From Gymnothorax reevesii (lineage: Eukaryota; Chordata; Actinopteri; Anguilliformes; Muraenidae), in assembly GCA_029721435.1 (NCBI GenBank), contig CM056574.1, positions 558,001 through 622,000 of the forward strand: a DNA stretch of 64,000 nt. The letters run 5' to 3'. How positions within the stretch are numbered: position 1 is the first letter of the stretch; each line of letters begins with the position of its first letter. The position numbers were made by a program, and so were the translations under genes. The notes under the pieces are model-generated. The model was not told the DNA's origin. It saw only the letters and a program-made list of their open reading frames with translations, and did no database searches. Shown one piece after another: positions 21,624 through 30,854 of this stretch.

Positions 21624-24600
21624 ATGGATGATTTCTTGGCATCACCAACCGTAGGGGTTTTGAAGTTTTTTAAAAAGACAGAACTGCTAGAAATTTGCAG
21701 ACAGTTGGAGCTGACAGAGGTAAAACCAGCCATGCGAAAAGCAAGACTGGCTAGAGAGATAGTTGAATATTACATTGATGAAAATGTGTTTGCACCAGGA
21801 GATCTGGAACAGTTTCCAGTGGAAAATCCAAATATAGAAATGGAACTTAAATTAAAAATGCTAGAGATTGAAAGGGAGGAAAGAGAAAAAGAAAGGGAGG
21901 AAAAAGAGAAACAAAGGGAATTTGAGAGGGAAGAAAAAGAAAAACAAAGGCAGTTTGAGTTAGAAAAATTAGCAAGAGAAGAAAAACAAAGAGAATTTGA
22001 GAGAGAGAAAGAGGAAAGAGCAGAAAGAGAGAGACAGAGACAGAGAGATTTTGAATTAGAGAAATTCGATAGAGAAAAAAGACTCCAAATGGAGCAACTA
22101 AAAATAAAAATTCAAACTGAAAATAAATTTCGGGCTAGCCAGGAGGTCAAGGATGATTTCAACTCACTAAAAGAGATGGTGTTAGTTGAAGAATTCAAGA
22201 ACTGTGTAAAGGATGATGTTAAGACCTACCTTAATGAGAAGCAAGCACTGAATTTGCAATCAGCTGCCAAATTTGCAGATGAATATGTTCTCACACATAA
22301 GTCCAAATTTCAGTCTAGCAGTAATAATAGATGGTCCCAATTTCAGAAAAAGGGTTATGGTGATACCCAAGATTCCTCACCCAAAGACAAAGACAAATCT
22401 GGTGATGGTGCTCAGAAATCCAGTAACAGGTCTGATCAAAGTGTGAAAGCTGACAGTGACAAAAGTGGTCTAGTTTGCAGTTATTGCAAGAAATCTGGTC
22501 ATGTTACAACTAACTGTTGGTTCCTTAAAGCTAAGAAAGAAAAAGAAAAGGATACCAAACCAAATGCCTTTGTGAAAACAAGGTTAGAAACCCCTGTAGT
22601 AGATAACCAATCTGCTAAATTGCCTGCTTCTTGTGGGGCTAAAAAGCCTGATAGAGCTGACTTTGTGAGGGAGGAATTTCTTCCATTTGTGTCAGAGGGA
22701 TTTGTGGCTCTGAATGAGCATACTACTCCTGTCCCCATATATATCCTAAGGGATACCGGAGCTTCTCAGTCACTTTTGTTGATGGACTCCTTGGAGTTAC
22801 GTGATGAGACCGCTTCAGGGGATTTCATACTTGTACAAGGTATTGAAGGGAGGACTGTATCTGTACCCCTGCGCTCTATATTCTTGAAGTCAGATTTAGT
22901 TACAGGACAGGTAAAGGTGGGACTTATGTCAAGTCTACCTATAAAGGGTGTTTCTCTGTTGCTTGGCAATGACCTGGCTGGGGGCAAAGTAGTTCCCCCT
23001 GTACATCTTACTTCACAGCCGAGCACTGAAAATGGGGATGAGGACCCATCTCTGTATCCTTCTTGCGCAGTGACTCGTGCTATGGCCAAGAAGGCTAAAG
23101 AAGAAGATGTTGTGGTGCCGTCCAGTACATTGAATAGTCAGGACTCAGGTGGTTCGCCTCATGACTCTGATTGGCCTACTATGGTTTCTCCGTTTGAGGA
23201 CTTATCAGATACTTTTATCAGTTCTCTATTCAGCCAGCCGGATGGGTCTGGTGATTTTGATGTGTCTGGAGACTTGTCTCTGTCCAGAAAGCGGTTGATT
23301 GAGGAGCAAACTAATGATCCTGAAATTGGTGTACTAAAGAGGAGAGCCCTTCCTGAAAAAGAAATAGATGCAGTTCCAGTTGGGTATTATCTCAAGGATG
23401 GTGTGTTGATGCGGAAGTGGCGCCCTCCTGATATCCCTGCCAATGCAGATTGGGCAGTGGTCAGGCAAATTGTTGTTCCGAAGGTCTATAGGAATGAGAT
23501 CTTAACAATGGCTCATAGTTTACCTTTAGGAGGTCATCTTGGTGTTAACAAGACTGTTGATAAGATCATGAAACACTTCTTTTGGCCTGGGCTTCGGAAA
23601 GACGTTTCCAACTTTTGCAAAACCTGTCACACTTGTCAGGTAGTTGGAAAACACCAGTTAGACCCACCTGTAGCTCCATTGCAGCCTATCCCAGCATTTG
23701 GGGAGCCCTTCTCTAAGGTCATTGTTGATTGTGTTGGTCCATTACCCAAGACTAGATCTGGAAATCAGTACTTGTTGACAATCATGTGTGCATCTACCAG
23801 ATTCCCCGAAGCCATACCTCTACGTAACATCAAGGCAACTGCAATCTCGAAGGCTTTGATAAAGTTCTTCACGTTGTTTGGTCTTCCCAGGGAAATTCAG
23901 TCAGACCAAGGTAGCAATTTCACTTCAGGATTGTTTCAGCAGGTTGTGTATGAACTAGGTGCAAAACAGATTCTTTCTAGTGCCTATCATCCAGAAAGTC
24001 AGGGTGCCTTAGAGCGGTTTCATTCCACTCTCAAGACAATGATGAGGACTTATTGTTATGACCATGAGAAAGACTGGGATGAAGGGGTTCATTTGCTGTT
24101 GTTTGCAGCTAGAGAAGCAGTGCAGGAGTCTACTGGATTCAGTCCATTTGAGCTAGTGTTTGGTCATGAAGTGAGAGGACCTTTGCTATTATTGAGTGAA
24201 CAATGGCAAGAGGAAGAGCCGCAAATCAGTCTGTTAGACTATGTTAGCAAGTTCAAGGAAAGATTGCGTGCAGCTTGTGACCTTGCCAAAGAGAACTTGA
24301 AATCAAGTCAGGGAAAAATGAAAACTTGGTATGATCATAAGGCTAGAAGCCGTGAGTTTAAACCAGGAGAAAAGGTCCTTGTGTTGTTTCCCTTGCAGTC
24401 TAATCCATTGCAGGCTAGATTTCATGGTCCTTATGAAATTCTGACAAAACTCAATGATCTCAATTACATTGTGAAGACTCCAGATAGGATAAAACCAAAA
24501 CAATTGTGTCATATTAACATGCTAAAACCTTATCATGACAGAAATGCTTGGGTTGCAGCTGTCACTTCAGATTCTCCAATGGTCGAAACATGTGAAGATG

Positions 24601-26069
24601 AGGGGGAGTTTCAAGATGATGAACCAAGAATTAAAGCTGAAGTTCTTTCATGTAAATTGTCAAACACTGAAGTGTTGCAAAATCTTGATGTAAAACTCCA
24701 GCACTTAGAACCCTCACAGAAAGATCAGTTTGAGAGGTTGATCAAGAAATATGAGGATCTGTTTCCTGATGTTCCAAAAAGAGTTTCTATAGCCTCTCAT
24801 GATGTAGATGTTGGTGATGCCAAACCAATAAAACAGCATCCGTACCGGATGAATCCTGAAAAGAGAAAGATTGCTGAGAAAGAGGTTGAGTACATGTTAG
24901 AACATGATATTATCAGACCCTCCAACTCAGATTGGAGTTCACCCTGTGTGCTAGTTCCAAAACCTGATGGAAGTACTAGATTCTGTACAGATTATCGCAA
25001 AGTCAATGCTGTAACTAGAACTGATGTGTTTCCAATACCTAGGATTGATGATTGTATTGATAGTGTAGGGCAAGCAAAGTTTCTGACCAAGATTGATTTA
25101 TTGAAGGGTTATTGGTGTGTGCCTTTAACTGAGAGGGCCAAGAGCATCTCTGCTTTTGCCACACCATCTGGATTGTACCAGTATGAAGTCCTACCCTTTG
25201 GCATGAAAAATGCCCCAGCCACGTTCCAAAGGATGATACAGTCTACAATCGCCGGATTGCCACACACGGGTGCATACATCGATGACCTGATCACATGGAG
25301 TGACTCCTGGGAAGAACATCTAAAAGATGTAGAGACGTTGTTCCAGCGCCTGACCCAGGCTAACCTGACTGTTAACCTGAACAAGAGTGACTTTGGTTGT
25401 GCTCCTGTCACCTATCTTGGCTACGTCATAGGCCAGGGTAAGGTGGCACCCATAAATGCTAAAGTCCAAGCCATCATGGACTTTCCAGTTCCTGACAACA
25501 AAAAAGCTTTGCGCCGCTTCCTTGGAATGATCGGGTACTACCGCAAGTTCTGCAAGAACTTTGCTGAGATTGCTCTCAGTCTAACTAACCAACTGAAGAA
25601 AGGCGTAAAGTTCACCTGGGATGATGCATGCCAGAGAGCCTTCGATCGCCTGAGGTCTCTGCTGTGTCACTTCCCCGTGCTCAAATCTCCTGACTTCAAC
25701 AAACCGTTCTCCATCGCGGTCGATGCTAGCGACCAAGCTTGTGGATCTGTGCTCCTACAGAGAAGTGACTCTGATGACATTGAGCATCCCGTGGCATACT
25801 TCTCCAGGAAGTTCAATCGCCACCAAAGGAACTATTCCACAATAGAGAAGGAACTGTTGGCTCTGGTCCTTTCTTTACAACACTTTGAGGTTTATGTTTG
25901 TACAGGACAAAAGCCAATGATTGTGTACACTGACCACAATCCGTTAATGTTTTTGAGTAAGAATCGGAGATTGTTGAATTGGAGTTTGATTTTACAGGAG
26001 TTTGACTTGGAAATTAAGCATGTGAAGGGTACAGACAATGTAATTGCTGATTGCTTATCCCGTGTTTGA
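21624..26069 (+). CDS. Gypsy C gag-pol polyprotein (integrase before reverse transcriptase)
   Basis: A single uninterrupted frame of about 1,481 residues from MDDFLASPTVGV (ATG 21624). The open frame extends 11 codons further upstream without an ATG. Domains by residue: Lys/Glu coiled coil 75-180; zinc knuckle CSYCKKSGHVTTNC about 285; aspartic protease DTGASQSLL about 376; integrase HHCC finger about 630; integrase core with D (VIVDC, about 701), D (SDQGSNF, about 760) and E (GALERF, 35 residues later); reverse transcriptase with YIDD about 1217; RNase H DASD about 1366. Ends DCLSRV. The order protease-integrase-reverse transcriptase is the Gmr1-clade arrangement. The gag core between two EVK motifs is deleted in frame. 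Confidence 0.93.
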   Translation: MDDFLASPTVGVLKFFKKTELLEICRQLELTEVKPAMRKARLAREIVEYYIDENVFAPGDLEQFPVENPNIEMELKLKMLEIEREEREKEREEKEKQREFEREEKEKQRQFELEKLAREEKQREFEREKEERAERERQRQRDFELEKFDREKRLQMEQLKIKIQTENKFRASQEVKDDFNSLKEMVLVEEFKNCVKDDVKTYLNEKQALNLQSAAKFADEYVLTHKSKFQSSSNNRWSQFQKKGYGDTQDSSPKDKDKSGDGAQKSSNRSDQSVKADSDKSGLVCSYCKKSGHVTTNCWFLKAKKEKEKDTKPNAFVKTRLETPVVDNQSAKLPASCGAKKPDRADFVREEFLPFVSEGFVALNEHTTPVPIYILRDTGASQSLLLMDSLELRDETASGDFILVQGIEGRTVSVPLRSIFLKSDLVTGQVKVGLMSSLPIKGVSLLLGNDLAGGKVVPPVHLTSQPSTENGDEDPSLYPSCAVTRAMAKKAKEEDVVVPSSTLNSQDSGGSPHDSDWPTMVSPFEDLSDTFISSLFSQPDGSGDFDVSGDLSLSRKRLIEEQTNDPEIGVLKRRALPEKEIDAVPVGYYLKDGVLMRKWRPPDIPANADWAVVRQIVVPKVYRNEILTMAHSLPLGGHLGVNKTVDKIMKHFFWPGLRKDVSNFCKTCHTCQVVGKHQLDPPVAPLQPIPAFGEPFSKVIVDCVGPLPKTRSGNQYLLTIMCASTRFPEAIPLRNIKATAISKALIKFFTLFGLPREIQSDQGSNFTSGLFQQVVYELGAKQILSSAYHPESQGALERFHSTLKTMMRTYCYDHEKDWDEGVHLLLFAAREAVQESTGFSPFELVFGHEVRGPLLLLSEQWQEEEPQISLLDYVSKFKERLRAACDLAKENLKSSQGKMKTWYDHKARSREFKPGEKVLVLFPLQSNPLQARFHGPYEILTKLNDLNYIVKTPDRIKPKQLCHINMLKPYHDRNAWVAAVTSDSPMVETCEDEGEFQDDEPRIKAEVLSCKLSNTEVLQNLDVKLQHLEPSQKDQFERLIKKYEDLFPDVPKRVSIASHDVDVGDAKPIKQHPYRMNPEKRKIAEKEVEYMLEHDIIRPSNSDWSSPCVLVPKPDGSTRFCTDYRKVNAVTRTDVFPIPRIDDCIDSVGQAKFLTKIDLLKGYWCVPLTERAKSISAFATPSGLYQYEVLPFGMKNAPATFQRMIQSTIAGLPHTGAYIDDLITWSDSWEEHLKDVETLFQRLTQANLTVNLNKSDFGCAPVTYLGYVIGQGKVAPINAKVQAIMDFPVPDNKKALRRFLGMIGYYRKFCKNFAEIALSLTNQLKKGVKFTWDDACQRAFDRLRSLLCHFPVLKSPDFNKPFSIAVDASDQACGSVLLQRSDSDDIEHPVAYFSRKFNRHQRNYSTIEKELLALVLSLQHFEVYVCTGQKPMIVYTDHNPLMFLSKNRRLLNWSLILQEFDLEIKHVKGTDNVIADCLSRV

Positions 26070-26202
26070 ATGTGTATATATATATCATGTGTTTGAGTAT
26101 TGTATGATATGTATATATAGACAAGTGTTCACTTAACCATTTTGTATTGAAAAGAAAAATTTTGCCTTTATGAGTCAAAATTTTTCCCTTTTGGAATGGA
26201 GG

Positions 26203-26698
26203 TGTAATGTGAATATAGGCCACTAGATGGCAGTATTTACCTTTTTTTTGTTAAGCTCAGACTGGAGTCATGTTAAGACATGTCCTGGACATGTCTGGGG
26301 CAAGTCTCAGAAAATTAAAAAAAAGAGGTCTAAATGTGGGTGGGGTCTGCAAAAGAGTATATAAGGAAAAGAATTGAGACAGTAAAGTAGTAGGAGAAAT
26401 TGCAAGAAGATGACCAGACCTGCCATTCTGTTCAAGACCTGTGACGTTTCTTTTGTGGATTTCTTTGCCTGTGTTTGAGCATTTTCTTCATCCAGGACAT
26501 CACCAAGCCACCCCACCAAAAAGGGACTGTAATTATTTCTGTTTTTTTTTATTTATCAATCTTGGTCTTTAGTTGTAGGTTGTTATTAGTCTTTGTCTTT
26601 GTTAAAAATTAAATGTGTTTTAGTTGTTAAAACTGTGTTTGTCATCCCTTGCTGTTGCTGTTGTGTTATAAATGTAATAACAAATTGGGGCCATAACA
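26203..26698 (+). repeat. 3' LTR of gypsy C
   Basis: Follows a purine-rich tract and is the same length as the 5' LTR, with two differences seen (26217 and 26274 regions). It is followed by GCAT. Confidence 0.93.
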
Positions 26699-27101
26699 GC
26701 ATGTCTGAGGGGAAAGTCCCAGAGAAGAAAAAGAAAGTCTAAATGTGGGAGGGGTCTGCAAAAGTGTATACAAGGAGAGAAATTGAGAGAGTAAAATAGT
26801 GGGAGAAATTGCAAGGAGAAGGATACATTTGACCAGACTTGTCACTTTTTTCAAGACCTGTGAAGCTTTTTGTGGATTTTTGCCTGTTTTGGAGCATTTT
26901 CCTCACCTGGAACATCATCAAGCAACCCCATCTCAAGGGACTGTAAATATTTTTTTTCTTGTATATGTTAATCTTGGTCAATAGTATGAATTGTAGGTTA
27001 GTTGTCAGTCTTTGTTTAATTAAATCTGTTTAAGTTTTAAAATTTTGTCTGTCATCCCTTGCTGTCTTGTATGTCATAACAAATTGGGGCCATAACACCA
27101 C

Positions 27102-27765
27102 TTTCTCATAAGCACACCATTTTTGTAGTAAAAACAGACAGGAACTTGAGTAGCCTCTTGTTCACTTGCAGCCTGTGGTAGAAGATGTGCTAGATCAAAA
27201 GCTTTTTGTTGCTCATGAATAAGTTGTTTCCGAGACAGAATGTCATTAGAATGACCTGACAAGGACAAGTCTGAAGATTATCCAGACATCTCAGGACTGG
27301 AAGGTTCCTGATGAAAAGACTGCCCAGTGAAGGTGTCAGCAGGTTGAGGTCCAGGTCAGCATCATCTTGGATAGCCTTTTTGGCCATAGAACGAGTAACT
27401 GCACATGAAGGATAGAGGTCTGGAATTTCCTCCTCTATAGAGTCAGATTCTTGATGAATGAAAGGAGTGCCAGTTACAACAGGGTAGGGCACAACCTTAT
27501 CCCCAGCAAGATCATTACCAAGAAGCAAATGAACACCTTTGAAAGCAAGAGAAGACCTAACACCAACAGTAACAGGCCCAGAGACCAGTTCTGATTTGAG
27601 GTGAACATTATGGAGAGGTACACTTGTGAAACCACATTCTACTCCTTGAATAAGGACATTAGCCTGAGTAGACGATTTGTCCGAAAAGGGCAGAATATGT
27701 GCAAGAATAAGAGATTGGGAAGACCCAGTATCCCTTTTTGAACAGGAGCAGATGAGGAAAAATCA
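27102..27765 (-). pseudogene. Gypsy E protease and linker fragment
   Basis: Read on the minus strand it contains a broken protease region (KGILGLPNLLFLH), then LLGNDLAGDKVVP, DLYPSCAVTRSMAKKA, SRKQLIHEQQKA and YYKNGVLMRKW. These parallel LLGNDLAGGKVVP, LYPSCAVTRAMAKKA, SRKRLIEEQ and YLKDGVLMRKW in gypsy C. Frameshifts break it into several pieces. It stops at the CCAC site of solo LTR D. Confidence 0.75.
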
Positions 27766-28832
27766 TAACATAACATGAATGGCAAGAACAGGCCATTCAG
27801 GCCAACTACACTTGCCAGTTTCTTTATACTATTGTGAATATATCCCGTCAGATGCTCAATGACTCAATGGCATCTAGCTTTAAGTCAAGCCTGCTCTTGA
27901 AAACCCCCAAGGTATCTGCCTCAACAATATGGTCAGGCAAGCTATTCCACATTGAAATTACTCTTTGGGAGAAGAAATATTTCTGAATATCAGTGCTAAA
28001 TTTACCTTTGGTCAACTTCCATTTGTGAGCCCGAGTTCTATTCACAACATTTAGTCGAAGGAGTCCTACATAATTCACTTTGTTAATCCTTTGAACATAT
28101 TTAAAGACCTCAATCAGATCACCCCGAAGTTTCCTTTTCCTAAGACTAAAGAGACTAAGGATCTTCAGCCTCTTCTAACATATCTTTTATACCTGGAATT
28201 AGCTTAATTGCTCTTCTCTGAACTTGTTCTAGAGCCACTATATCATAAAGTATGGACCCCAGAACTGTACACAATACTCCAGATATGGTCTGACGAATGT
28301 GTTGTAAAAAAGAGGCATCACCTCATTAGATTTGTACTCAATAGTTTTGGCAATGTATCCCAGAATCCAATTGGCTTTTTTAACTGCTACGGCACAATGG
28401 CAAGAGCCTGTGAGGGTTTGGTCAACAATCACTCCCAGATCTTTCTCAAGTTATCCCATCCAATTTTTTTATTACCTACATGTACAACTTTACATTTTGC
28501 TACATTAAATTTCATTTGCCACATTTCTGCCCAATTCTGGATTCTATCCAAATCATCTTGAATCACTTTAGTGGACTCTAAACTATTTCCTAAACCCCCC
28601 AATTTAGTATCATCTGCAAATTTACGTAATCTGCTCTCAATATTCCTGTCAAGGTCATTAATGTAGATGAGGAACAGCAGGGGTCCCAACATCGATCCCC
28701 GGGGGACACCACTCCCCACTATACCTAGCTCAGATGTGATACCACTGACCACCGCTCTTTGCGTTCTGCCCTGCAACCAGTTTTGAATTCACTCCAGAAT
28801 ACCTCCTGTAACTCCAATGGAGCTCATTTTAA
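27766..28832 (-). mobile_element. CR1-clade LINE, 5'-truncated
   Basis: Minus-strand fragment covering the C-terminal half of a CR1 reverse transcriptase: SGVPRGSMLGPLLFLIYINDLD, FADDTKLGG, WQMKFNVAKCKVVHVG, YLEYCVQFWGPY and YFFSQRVISMWNSLPDHIVEAD. The 3' end is the short repeat ATGTTATGTTATG at 27768-27781, a typical CR1 tail. It is broken by frameshifts and lies within the protease region of gypsy E. Confidence 0.85.
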
Positions 28833-29214
28833 AAATTATTCATGTGAAAGTGAGACAAAACCATTGTGATGAATGGCTCAAAACCCTCCATAACAGAATC
28901 AGACACAGAAGGTAGAAGATCAGGCGAACTGACCTTTGATACAAGAGATTCTCTCCTTGTGAAAGCAGTTGGCTTGGTTTCTTCTCGTTGTTGTTTTTTC
29001 TTGAGAGCATAACACTTAGAAATAAGGTGACCTTGCTTCTTGCAGTATTGGCAAGACACAGAAGGTAAAGAATCAGAGGACTGCTTCTCACTGGAAGATT
29101 TCCTCTCAGAAGTGGCCTTAGAATCATTAGAAGAAGTGTTATTAGAAGTCTTGGACTGAGTCTTGCCTTGAAATTTAGAAAAAGTGGATTTTTGGACAAA
29201 AGAAAGTTATGCAT
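28833..29214 (-). pseudogene. Gypsy E gag fragment with zinc knuckle
   Basis: Encodes the CCHC knuckle CQYCKKQGHLISKCYALKK and MEGFEPFI, matching the corresponding parts of gypsies A and C. The N-terminal gag, 5' leader and 5' LTR are missing; gypsy similarity ends near 29214. Confidence 0.75.
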
Positions 29215-29219
29215 TACTT

Positions 29220-29580
29220 TGTAAATATTTGTCCAACTGACCTCAAATCAAGTGCAAATGAAAGGTCATGACCCGTGGATGTGTCCCACGATGACATTAT
29301 ACCTATTTGGTTCAAGATTTTGACTCAAGGTGGAGCTTTGTCACATAAAATTCACCATTTTTGCCATATCCTTGGAACCATTTGTCCAATTGACATGAAA
29401 CTATGTGCAACTGCAAGATCATGACCTCACAACATGTCACGTGATGACATTGTACCTTTGTCGTTAAATATTTTGCCACCAGGTGGCGCTTTGTGATGGA
29501 AAATTGCCATTTTGGCCATATCTTCAGAACCATTTGTCCGATTGACCTGAAATTAAGTTTAAATGAAAGTCTATTCAAGA
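29220..29580 (+). repeat. About 115-145-bp tandem repeat, 3 diverged copies
   Basis: Three copies contain TATTTGTCCAACTGACCTC or similar, TCATGACC, a TGTC-C-CGTGATGACATT block and AGGTGGCGCTTTGT. It abuts the truncated end of gypsy E. Confidence 0.7.
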
Positions 29581-29699
29581 TCTATTCAAGGAGTAGGGAA
29601 TTGGAGGATTGGGGGTGTTCGGGGATATACCCCAAGCCGTTGCCTCCAACGGCATGAGCCTAGTTTGTATCTGGTCATTGTTTTAAATGGTTTTTCTTT

Positions 29700-29798
29700 C
29701 TTATTGCTCCTGTGTTTGTGCTTCTGTTGATGTGAAGCACTTTGTGACTCCGTCTGTGAAATGTGCTTTAAAAATAAAGTTTACTTACTTACTTACAA
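29700..29798 (+). mobile_element. L2-type LINE 3' end with (ACTT)n tail
   Basis: GTGAAGCACTTTGTGACTC followed by AATAAAGTTT and ACTTACTTACTTAC. The same ending in reverse complement closes the L2 element at 34668, so this is a 3' scrap of the same family. Confidence 0.7.
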
Positions 29799-29809
29799 TG
29801 GTAATTAAT

Positions 29810-30215
29810 AATCATCATGATGATGGTGATGATTCTGGAGATGATCGTGATGCTGGTGGTGATGGGAAGGGAGGTAATGATGGTGATGCTGAGGGTGATG
29901 ATGATGCTCAGGGTGATGATGACGACCTCAGCAATGATACCGATAATGCGGATGATGACTTTGAGGATGATTATGGTGATGATTATGATGAAGATGAAGA
30001 GCACGATAATGTTGATGATGGAGATGATGATAATGCTGATGACTGTAGTGAGGAGCACGATGACGATGAGTTTGATGAAGGTAGTGAGGATGAGGATGAT
30101 GAGGGTGAGGATGAGGATGATGCCGGTGATGATTATTATTGTAATGTTGAGGATGATGATGTGACAGTGGTGCTGATGGTGATGACTGTTGTGGTGATAA
30201 TAGTGGTGATGGTAC
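29810..30215 (+). repeat. (GATGAT)-rich microsatellite next to exon 2
   Basis: About 400 bases of TGATGA/GATGAC-type sequence end about 30 bases before the limch1 exon 2 acceptor. It gives long acidic or His-rich frames that are not genes. Confidence 0.9.
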
Positions 30216-30243
30216 TGACAGCTTGTTCTTTGTGGAATGGCAG

Positions 30244-30401
30244 GACCTGGCTCGCTGGAAGAGCCGCCGAAGAACGGCCTCCCAAAACTTGCTGAAGAAG
30301 GAGGAAGAGAGGAAACTGATGGAGAGACTGATGAGCGGAGAGGAGAGTGCATCGCAGAGGAGAAAGAGCATCAAAACCTACAAAGAGATTGTGGAGGAGA
30401 A
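30244..30401 (+). CDS. limch1: limch1 exon 2 in window: DLARWKSRR block
   Basis: Acceptor GGAATGGCAG, donor GAA|GTATGA. It starts on a codon boundary and ends after two bases of a Lys codon. Encodes [20 protein letters not shown], then [18 protein letters not shown] and [14 protein letters not shown]. This is the best-conserved block of LIMCH1 and includes an RRxS-type basic site often phosphorylated in the family. It is the strongest single piece of evidence for the gene's identity. Confidence 0.95.
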
Positions 30402-30589
30402 GTATGAGCCTTTTTCTGTGTCTGTTTGTCTGTGCGGCTGATACCTCCCTTTAGTGCCGTAACTGTCATATGTGAACCTGTGGTTCACAGATTTGCTGAC
30501 CAGCACAGGTCTTTAGACAGGGCTTGGTTAAACCTAATTGGTGAAATCATGCGGTTGAATTCATGGTGTTGGAGTGGGTCAACAGCTGG

Positions 30590-30822
30590 ATTTGGGGTTG
30601 GGTTTGGGGTCAGCTTTGAGGTTTGTGTTGGGTTCAGGGTTGGGTTTACAGTTAGAGTTTAGGGTTAGGATTGTGTTTAGGGTTTGAGTTGGGGGTTGCG
30701 TTAAGGGTTGGGCTTGGGTTTGAGGTTTGTGTTGGGTTTAGGGTTGGGTTTACAGTTAGGATTTAGGGTTAGGGTTAGGGTTTGTGTTTGGGGTTGGGTT
30801 TAGGGTTGGGGCTTAGGGCTGT
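30590..30822 (+). repeat. GGGTT(A/T)-rich minisatellite in intron 2
   Basis: Irregular repeats of GGGTTTAGGGTTGGG with several TTAGGG hexamers. It ends about 30 bases before the exon 3 acceptor. Confidence 0.8.
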
Positions 30823-30854
30823 CGCTGTGTCTGACTGGTTGTGTTGCTGCACAG

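Larger units (their letters stand above)
21012..26698 (+). mobile_element. Gypsy C: young, full-length Gmr1-type LTR retrotransposon
   Basis: Two 496-base LTRs (21012-21507 and 26203-26698) begin TGTAATG and end CATAACA. In the part I compared base by base (about the first half) I saw two differences, and the rest also looked the same. The target duplication is GCAT at 21008-21011 and 26699-26702. The internal region has a candidate primer-binding site just after the 5' LTR (21508-21535), one long gag-pol frame and a polypurine tract (GGAATGGAGG) ending at 26202. It is inserted in solo LTR D. Near-identical LTRs mean recent insertion. The gag region lacks about 112 residues present in gypsy A, so it may depend on other copies. 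Confidence 0.95.
20933..27097 (+). mobile_element. Solo LTR D (split by gypsy C), target duplication CCAC
   Basis: LTR D is present as 20933-21011 and 26703-27097 and would be about 475 bases when joined. It begins TGTAATGTGGAA and ends GGGGCCATAACA. It is flanked by CCAC at 20929-20932 and 27098-27101. It resembles the LTR of gypsy C but is clearly diverged, and it lies inside the coding region of gypsy E. Confidence 0.88.
19697..29214 (-). mobile_element. Gypsy E: older Gmr1-related remnant hosting other insertions
   Basis: Read on the minus strand, fragments appear in the order gag/zinc knuckle (29214-28833), protease and protease-integrase linker (27765-27102), integrase finger (20932-20690), reverse transcriptase connection and RNase H (20690-20084), and a polypurine tract with LTR start (about 19840-19697, AAGAGGGGAGG then TGTTATG). 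It belongs to the same clade as gypsies A and C but to a clearly different family. It is broken by the CR1 at 27766-28832, by solo LTR D with gypsy C inside (20933-27097), and by the LINE at its left LTR. A large internal deletion removes most of integrase and reverse transcriptase. Confidence 0.8.

Noticed and set aside
29687..30374. Acidic Asp/Gly-rich frame and antisense His-rich frames
   Set aside because: Translation of a GATGAT microsatellite just before a real exon.
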